Part shown: one piece after another, positions 25,675 through 30,015 of the stretch
Position numbering within the stretch: position 1 is the stretch's first letter
Layout: the number at the start of each line of letters is the position of its first letter
From: CAVZLD01 sp964522605
GTDB taxonomy: Bacteria > Planctomycetota > Planctomycetia > Pirellulales > Pirellulaceae
Direction: 5' to 3'
Length of the DNA: 30,015 nt
NCBI GenBank assembly: GCA_964522605.1
Contig: CAZFWV010000045.1
Coordinates: 1 to 30,015 of the forward strand
The notes under the pieces: model-generated
What the model was told of the DNA's origin: nothing
Database searches by the model: none
What the model saw: only the letters and a program-made list of their open reading frames with translations
Made by a program: the position numbers and the translations under genes

Positions 25675-26178
25675 AGTTGTTCCGAGAAATGCTCGTGAAT
25701 CGTCTTCCAAGCGGGCGGCGATATTGTAGTCAGGCACTTGCCCGCCGACAACTTTTGGCATCGCCCAGTCGGTGGCTCAGACTGCCGGCGAAATCTGCGC
25801 GAAGTTCCTCAATCCGCGCATACGCGAGGCAATTCGGGTGGGTTAGAATCGAATGGTGGAAAAATGGTCGAAAGCCGAATCCGGAGTCGGATTAACGGGG
25901 CCCAGTCCACTCGTAGAAGGGCTGAAGTGCACCCGAGACCGGGAAAGATGGGGTAAACAAAGGCTCTACGTGATCGAGCGCAATTCCGTACGCGTACCGG
26001 TTCGGTGGCTGGTAGTGAGGCGTCGTTTCGCCCCTGTCTGGGGACGCTCGGACGTCCATTCGAGCAGCCGCCAGACAGTCCCCGCTCAGCTGGATCGCGC
26101 CCGATCATTTCATAGGATCGCAGCAGTTAGACTTTTTACTGGTTACCAGGCCGTTGTCACGAGGCGCGAACCGAGACA
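25675..26178. other. Divergent promoter region, 504 bases
   Basis: Lies between the first gene of the long operon (minus) and the transporter gene (plus), so both promoters should be here. I could not point to a convincing promoter box or operator. The only structure seen is a nested inverted repeat at 26034-26078. Open frames here lack family motifs. Confidence 0.55.
26034..26078. repeat. Nested inverted repeat upstream of the transporter gene
   Basis: CTGTCTGG (26034-26041) pairs with CCAGACAG (26071-26078), and inside it GCTCG (26046-26050) pairs with CGAGC (26061-26065). A stable stem-loop could form in the transporter leader. It may be another dispersed palindrome or a regulatory element; sequence alone does not decide. 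Confidence 0.5.
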
Positions 26179-27762
26179 GTGAGGCGAACGATTCACCGGA
26201 GTTCGACGGTTTCCTGGCACACAGTTCTGCAGTGGACGGGACTTGTGGCGGGGCCGCTGCTTGCACTGCTCGCCTTCCTGAGTCTTCCGCACTCGTTTGT
26301 CGGACCGGAAGGGCGCGTGTCGGAGTTTACGACTGCCGGCCGGGCGACCTTGGCCATGATGATCTGGATGGCGGTGTGGTGGCTGAGTGAGGCGGTTGAT
26401 ATTGCGATCACTGCCCTGTTGCCTTTGGCGGCATTTCCTCTGTTTGGCGTAGCGCGGATGCCGGCCGCCGCGGCACCTTACGCGCATCCACTCATTTTCC
26501 TCTTCATGGGGGGATTCTTGTTGTCCCTGTCGATGCGTCGTTGGGGGCTCGATCGACGAATCGCGCTTGTTACTTTGCGTTTGGTTGCCACCACTCCCGC
26601 AAATATGGTGCTTGGGTTCATGATCGCGACAGCCGTCTTGAGCGGCTTGGTTTCCAATACGGCGACGGCAGCGATGATGTTGCCGATCGCGATGAGCGTC
26701 GTTCGATTGGCACCGCGAAGTCCGGATCAGGCCGTCGCCGATGTCCTGGCGGCGGGAGAATCGGAAACGGACGAGAACTTTGCGGTCTGCTTGATGCTTG
26801 GCATCGCCTACGCGGCATCGATCGGCGGCATCGCGACGATCATTGGAACTCCCCCCAACGTGTTTCTGGTCAGTTTTGTGCGTGACACGATTGCGGAACC
26901 GTACCGCACCGAGATCAGCTTTGCGAGTTGGCTGTTGCTTGGAGTACCCCTGGCAGCGGTGTTTTTGCCCTTGGTCTGGTTGTTACTCACGCGCTGTCTG
27001 TTTCCGGTGGGGCGGCAGCGGATCGATGCCGGGCAAAACCTGGTCGCCGACGAGTTGCGACGTCTGGGGACGCCGAATCGAGGCGAGTTGGTCACGCTGA
27101 TCGTATTCGGTGTCACGGCGGTCTTGTGGATCTTTCGCCCGCTGCTTGTACGCTGGAGCTGGGGGGAGGGTGCAACGGCCGTGTATCCACTGGCCAATCT
27201 GACTGACGCGGGTATTGTGATGACGACGGCGATCGTACTGTTCGTGATCCCGATTGATGTTCGGCAGCGGACGTTCGTGATGGATTGGCGCAGCACGCAG
27301 GAATTGCCCTGGGGCGTATTGGTCTTGTTCGGTGGCGGGCTGAGCCTGGCGACGGCCTGCGAAGTCAACGGCGTTGCGGAGTTTTTGGGGAGCCTGTCGC
27401 GCTACATTTCCGGCGTGTCAACGCCGATGCTCGTCGTGTGCGTCGCGACAGCGGTGATTTTCCTCACCGAATTGACTTCCAACACAGCGACAACCGCCAC
27501 GCTACTGCCCGTCTTGGCGGCCCTGGCGCCCGGTTTAGGCGTCCACCCCTATCTGCTTGTGTTTCCGGCAGCTCTGGCGGCCAGCTGCGCCTTCATGCTG
27601 CCGGTGGCGACGCCACCCAACGCGATTGTGTTCGCCTCAGGGCGAGTTCGCATTGGCCAAATGGCCTGGGCGGGATTCTGGTGTAACATGATTGGGATCG
27701 TGCTTGTGACCAGCTTCACACTTTTGTTCCTGCGGCCCTGGCTGGGGCTCGAATCGCCGTGA
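26179..27762 (+). CDS. SLC13/DASS family sodium-coupled anion transporter
   Basis: A 527-residue inner-membrane protein with about a dozen hydrophobic segments. The two signature substrate/sodium sites of the DASS family are present: SNTATAAMMLP at 159-169 and SNTATTATLLP starting at S434. Each is followed by a Gly/Pro loop (GTPPNVFLVSF; ATPPNAIVFASG), as in dicarboxylate and phosphate/sulfate carriers. Family members import succinate, citrate or sulfate with Na+. The substrate cannot be read from the sequence; no TrkA-C (RCK_C) domain is inserted, which makes the sulfate-permease branch less likely. The GTG at 26179 is the only start that keeps the N-terminal helix; its ribosome site is weak. 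The stop lies 21 bases before the next gene, implying co-transcription. Confidence 0.88.
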   Translation: MRRTIHRSSTVSWHTVLQWTGLVAGPLLALLAFLSLPHSFVGPEGRVSEFTTAGRATLAMMIWMAVWWLSEAVDIAITALLPLAAFPLFGVARMPAAAAPYAHPLIFLFMGGFLLSLSMRRWGLDRRIALVTLRLVATTPANMVLGFMIATAVLSGLVSNTATAAMMLPIAMSVVRLAPRSPDQAVADVLAAGESETDENFAVCLMLGIAYAASIGGIATIIGTPPNVFLVSFVRDTIAEPYRTEISFASWLLLGVPLAAVFLPLVWLLLTRCLFPVGRQRIDAGQNLVADELRRLGTPNRGELVTLIVFGVTAVLWIFRPLLVRWSWGEGATAVYPLANLTDAGIVMTTAIVLFVIPIDVRQRTFVMDWRSTQELPWGVLVLFGGGLSLATACEVNGVAEFLGSLSRYISGVSTPMLVVCVATAVIFLTELTSNTATTATLLPVLAALAPGLGVHPYLLVFPAALAASCAFMLPVATPPNAIVFASGRVRIGQMAWAGFWCNMIGIVLVTSFTLLFLRPWLGLESP

Positions 27763-27783
27763 ATCCGATGGAGGACTGAGAGA

Positions 27784-29763
27784 ATGAGAATGTTCCGCGT
27801 ATGCCCCTGGATCACCGCGCTGGCATGGTTTCTTGGATGGGGCGTTTCGGTTGGTGCGCAACCGGCGGAAGACTCAATTGGTCGAACGGTTGCCGCCTTC
27901 ACGCTGCAGGATTATCGCGGCCATCAGTACTCGCTGAACGACTTTGCCGAGCATCCGATTCTGGTGGTTGCCGTACTGGGAACCGAGTGCCCCTTGGCGA
28001 AGCTGTACGCACCTCGTCTGGTCCGTCTGGCACGTGAATATGCGTCTCGCGGGGTCGGATTCGTGGGCATTAACCCGAACTCGCACGATTCGATCACCGA
28101 ACTGGCAGCCTACGCACGACTTCACGGAATCGACTTCCCCTTGCTCAAGGACCTTGGGAATCGCGTTGCGGATCAGATGGGGGCAGAGCGGACGCCGGAG
28201 GTGTTTGTCTTGGATCAGGAGCGTCGAATTTGTTACCGCGGACGCATCGATGATCAATACGGTGTGGGATATATCCGCCCCGAGCCTCAGCGGCAGGATC
28301 TGAAGATGGCGCTCGATGATCTCCTGGCTGGTCGCCCGGTGGCTCAGGCCTGCACGCCGGTAACGGGATGTCTGATTGGTCGTGTCGCCCAGCCGCAGGA
28401 TTCCGCCGCGGTGACGTATGCGAATCAGATCGCCCGCATCCTGCAAAGTCGATGTGTCGAGTGTCATCGCGACGGAGATATCGCTCCGTTCGCACTGACG
28501 GAATACGCCGAGGTCGCGGGCTGGTCGGAGATGATCGCAGAGGTTGTGCGGGAAGGTCGCATGCCTCCGTGGCATGCGAGTCCGGAATTTGGCACGTTTG
28601 CCAATGATCGTCGTTTGTCCGACGCGGAGCGGCAGGCCATCTTCGATTGGGTGGCTGCGGGTGCTCCAGAAGGCGATCCGCGTGAATTGCCGCCGCCGCG
28701 GCAGTTCGTATCGGGATGGCAGCTGCCGCAGAAGCCCGATCTCATCGTGCCGATGCGGCAGCAGCCGTATGAGGTTCCCGCGGAAGGCGTGGTGCAGTAC
28801 GAATACTTCCGTGTCGATCCTCAACTTGCCGAGGATCGCTGGATCCAGGCGGTCGAAGTCCTTCCGGGAAATCGCGCGGTCGTGCATCACATTCTGGTCT
28901 TTGCTGAACCACCCGGCGGTTTTGATCGCGATTTTGCCGGGGGAGCGCGTGGGTTCCTGGCGGGCTATGTTCCGGGAGTGCGTGCCCTGCCCTACCCTGA
29001 CGGCATGGCCAAATTTCTGCCGGCAGGCTCGTCCCTCGTTTTTCAATTGCACTACACGCCGATCGGATCCGTACAGAACGACCTCAGTCAGATCGGATTT
29101 GTCTTTGCCGACGCCGAGAGCGTGCGGTATGAGGTGAAGACCATGAGTGCCTTTCAGCCGTTCCTGCAGATTCCACCTGAGGTCTCGGACCATCGCGAGG
29201 CTACGCGTACCCGGTTGCACGAGTCGGTTCAGCTATTGGCGATGATGCCTCATCTGCACGTGCGCGGAAAGTCCTTCCAGTATCTATCGCGCCTTCCTGG
29301 TCAGTCGGAATGGACAACGTTGCTGGATGTACCTGCCTATGACTTTAACTGGCAGACGGCCTATCGTTTAACGCAGCCGCTCGCGCTTCCGAGTGGCACC
29401 GAGATTCGATGTGTTGCACAGTATGACAACTCGGAAGACAATCTGAATAATCCTGATCCGAAAGCTACGGTTCGATGGGGAGAGCAAACATGGGACGAGA
29501 TGTTGATTGGTTACTTCGACATGGCCGTCCCACTGGATCCTTCCCAGAAGTCGGACCGAGGTAGCCGCCCCATCGATCGAATCGATCGCGTGGAGGAGTT
29601 CATTTTGCAGTTGGATCAGGACTGTGATGATCAACTGCAACTGGCGGAACTACCCAGTGGGCTCCGTCGTCGATTCGCTGCCGCCGACCTGGATCGCGAT
29701 GGCGTGCTGTCTTCGGCCGAAGTCCGGCAGGCGCTGCGGCAGCAACGTGCCGCCCGCCGCTAA
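27784..29763 (+). CDS. Secreted redoxin, cytochrome c, copper monooxygenase-like, EF-hand fusion
   Basis: A 659-residue exported protein with a signal peptide (1-25, ending SVGAQ). Domains in order: an AhpC/redoxin-type thioredoxin fold (about 30-185) whose active site GTECPLAK has one Cys, C69, as in peroxiredoxin-like proteins; a heme c site CVECH (224-228) with GRMPPWHA, typical of planctomycete cytochromes; a copper type II ascorbate-dependent monooxygenase-like part with VVHHILVF (H368, H369) and MPHLHVRG (H490, H492); and a C-terminal EF-hand pair, with loops starting at D611 (DQDCDDQLQLAE) and D635 (DLDRDGVLSSAE). The start has GGAGG nine bases upstream. The fusion suggests an electron-transfer or oxidation role in the periplasm with bound heme, copper and calcium. 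The TAA stop lies in the first bases of the repeat element at 29761. Confidence 0.87.
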   Translation: MRMFRVCPWITALAWFLGWGVSVGAQPAEDSIGRTVAAFTLQDYRGHQYSLNDFAEHPILVVAVLGTECPLAKLYAPRLVRLAREYASRGVGFVGINPNSHDSITELAAYARLHGIDFPLLKDLGNRVADQMGAERTPEVFVLDQERRICYRGRIDDQYGVGYIRPEPQRQDLKMALDDLLAGRPVAQACTPVTGCLIGRVAQPQDSAAVTYANQIARILQSRCVECHRDGDIAPFALTEYAEVAGWSEMIAEVVREGRMPPWHASPEFGTFANDRRLSDAERQAIFDWVAAGAPEGDPRELPPPRQFVSGWQLPQKPDLIVPMRQQPYEVPAEGVVQYEYFRVDPQLAEDRWIQAVEVLPGNRAVVHHILVFAEPPGGFDRDFAGGARGFLAGYVPGVRALPYPDGMAKFLPAGSSLVFQLHYTPIGSVQNDLSQIGFVFADAESVRYEVKTMSAFQPFLQIPPEVSDHREATRTRLHESVQLLAMMPHLHVRGKSFQYLSRLPGQSEWTTLLDVPAYDFNWQTAYRLTQPLALPSGTEIRCVAQYDNSEDNLNNPDPKATVRWGEQTWDEMLIGYFDMAVPLDPSQKSDRGSRPIDRIDRVEEFILQLDQDCDDQLQLAELPSGLRRRFAAADLDRDGVLSSAEVRQALRQQRAARR

Positions 29764-29902
29764 GGGATGACTCAGAGATAACTTCGGCGTTTCGGTCCTT
29801 TCGTTTAACCGCGTGGGCGTCGCCCCGCGGGTAGGACAGAATCTTCCGCGGCCCGCTGGGCACGCGGTTAAACGAGGAAGTTATTTCTGAGTCATTCCTA
29901 AG
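29761..29902. repeat. Palindromic element with terminal arms (second copy)
   Basis: Outer arms 29766-29784 and 29878-29896 are inverted copies with 17 of 19 bases matching (right arm AAGTTATTTCTGAGTCATT). Inside, CGTTTAACCGCGTG (29802-29815) pairs perfectly with CACGCGGTTAAACG (29861-29874), with further GC-rich pairing towards the centre. The arms match those of the element at 6798-6958, but the core is a different palindrome. It begins exactly at the stop codon of the preceding gene. Confidence 0.75.
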
Positions 29903-29928
29903 GAAGACGCAACAATCGCTTCGGCGAT

Positions 29929-30015
29929 TTCGGGAGGGCGAGGCTGGGCTGTTGAAATTGTTTTCGACTCGGAAACAAGGGAAGTTCTGGCAGGCAATGA
30001 ACCAACCGAAATCCT
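29929..30015. repeat. Right copy of the 87-bp inverted terminal repeat
   Basis: Reverse complement of 2-88 with five mismatches. It directly follows the arm-bearing element, separated by about 26 bases, so several repeat types are stacked at this end of the scaffold. Confidence 0.85.

Noticed and set aside
25853..26182. 109-codon plus-strand frame before the transporter
   Set aside because: No motif, overlaps the nested inverted repeat, and runs into the transporter start in another frame.
27874..29220. 448-codon minus-strand open frame opposite the redoxin fusion
   Set aside because: The plus strand has clear domains and a strong ribosome site; the antisense product has no recognisable motif.

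Overview
The window looks like a piece of a planctomycete genome, most likely Pirellulales-like. This is inferred from content: a MoxR/DUF58/VWA/DUF4175/DUF4159 operon, a soluble Ser/Thr kinase with zinc ribbons, a redoxin-cytochrome-copper monooxygenase fusion, and several families of short dispersed palindromes. GC content is moderately high and most genes are tightly packed. Two runs of exactly 100 N (5260-5359, 16340-16439) are assembly gaps. The two ends of the window are inverted copies of one 87-bp repeat, so this may be a whole scaffold that stopped in a dispersed repeat on both sides.

Layout. (1) 235-2261, plus strand: a fumarylacetoacetate-hydrolase-family enzyme followed at once by a serine beta-lactamase-like protein. 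(2) 2344-4611, minus: a Ser/Thr protein kinase with four C-terminal zinc ribbons, then a PP2C-type phosphatase, as a two-gene writer/eraser pair. (3) 5135-6402, minus: a secreted coiled-coil protein ending in a long Asp/Glu repeat that is broken by an assembly gap. (4) 6403-9582: repeat-rich accessory stretch with an OprO/P-like porin (plus) and a RAYT (REP-associated tyrosine transposase, minus) surrounded and interrupted by its presumed REP palindromes. (5) 9583-10947, minus: an orphan HlyD-type membrane fusion protein. (6) 11158-25674, minus: one long, translationally coupled eight-gene cluster. In transcription order it encodes a TPR-gluzincin peptidase, DUF4159 protein, MoxR ATPase, DUF58 protein, BatA-like VWA protein, DUF4175 coiled-coil membrane protein, a second VWA-type membrane protein, and a caspase-fold-like His/Cys protein with an EF-hand loop. 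(7) 26179-29763, plus: an SLC13/DASS transporter and a large secreted redoxin/cytochrome c/copper monooxygenase-like/EF-hand protein. (8) 29761-30015: composite repeats.

How it fits together. The central cluster has the Bat-operon logic: an AAA+ ATPase, MIDAS-containing VWA proteins and membrane anchors. Here it is bracketed by two putative peptidases, one opening and one closing the operon, which suggests envelope protein remodelling or stress handling. The Bat core is known; its joining to these two end genes is the best candidate for an under-described system. The repeats are the second theme: at least five short palindrome types lie between genes, one REP is inserted in frame inside the transposase, and two elements share terminal arms but carry different palindromic cores. 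All functional statements rest on motif recognition by eye; no database search was run.
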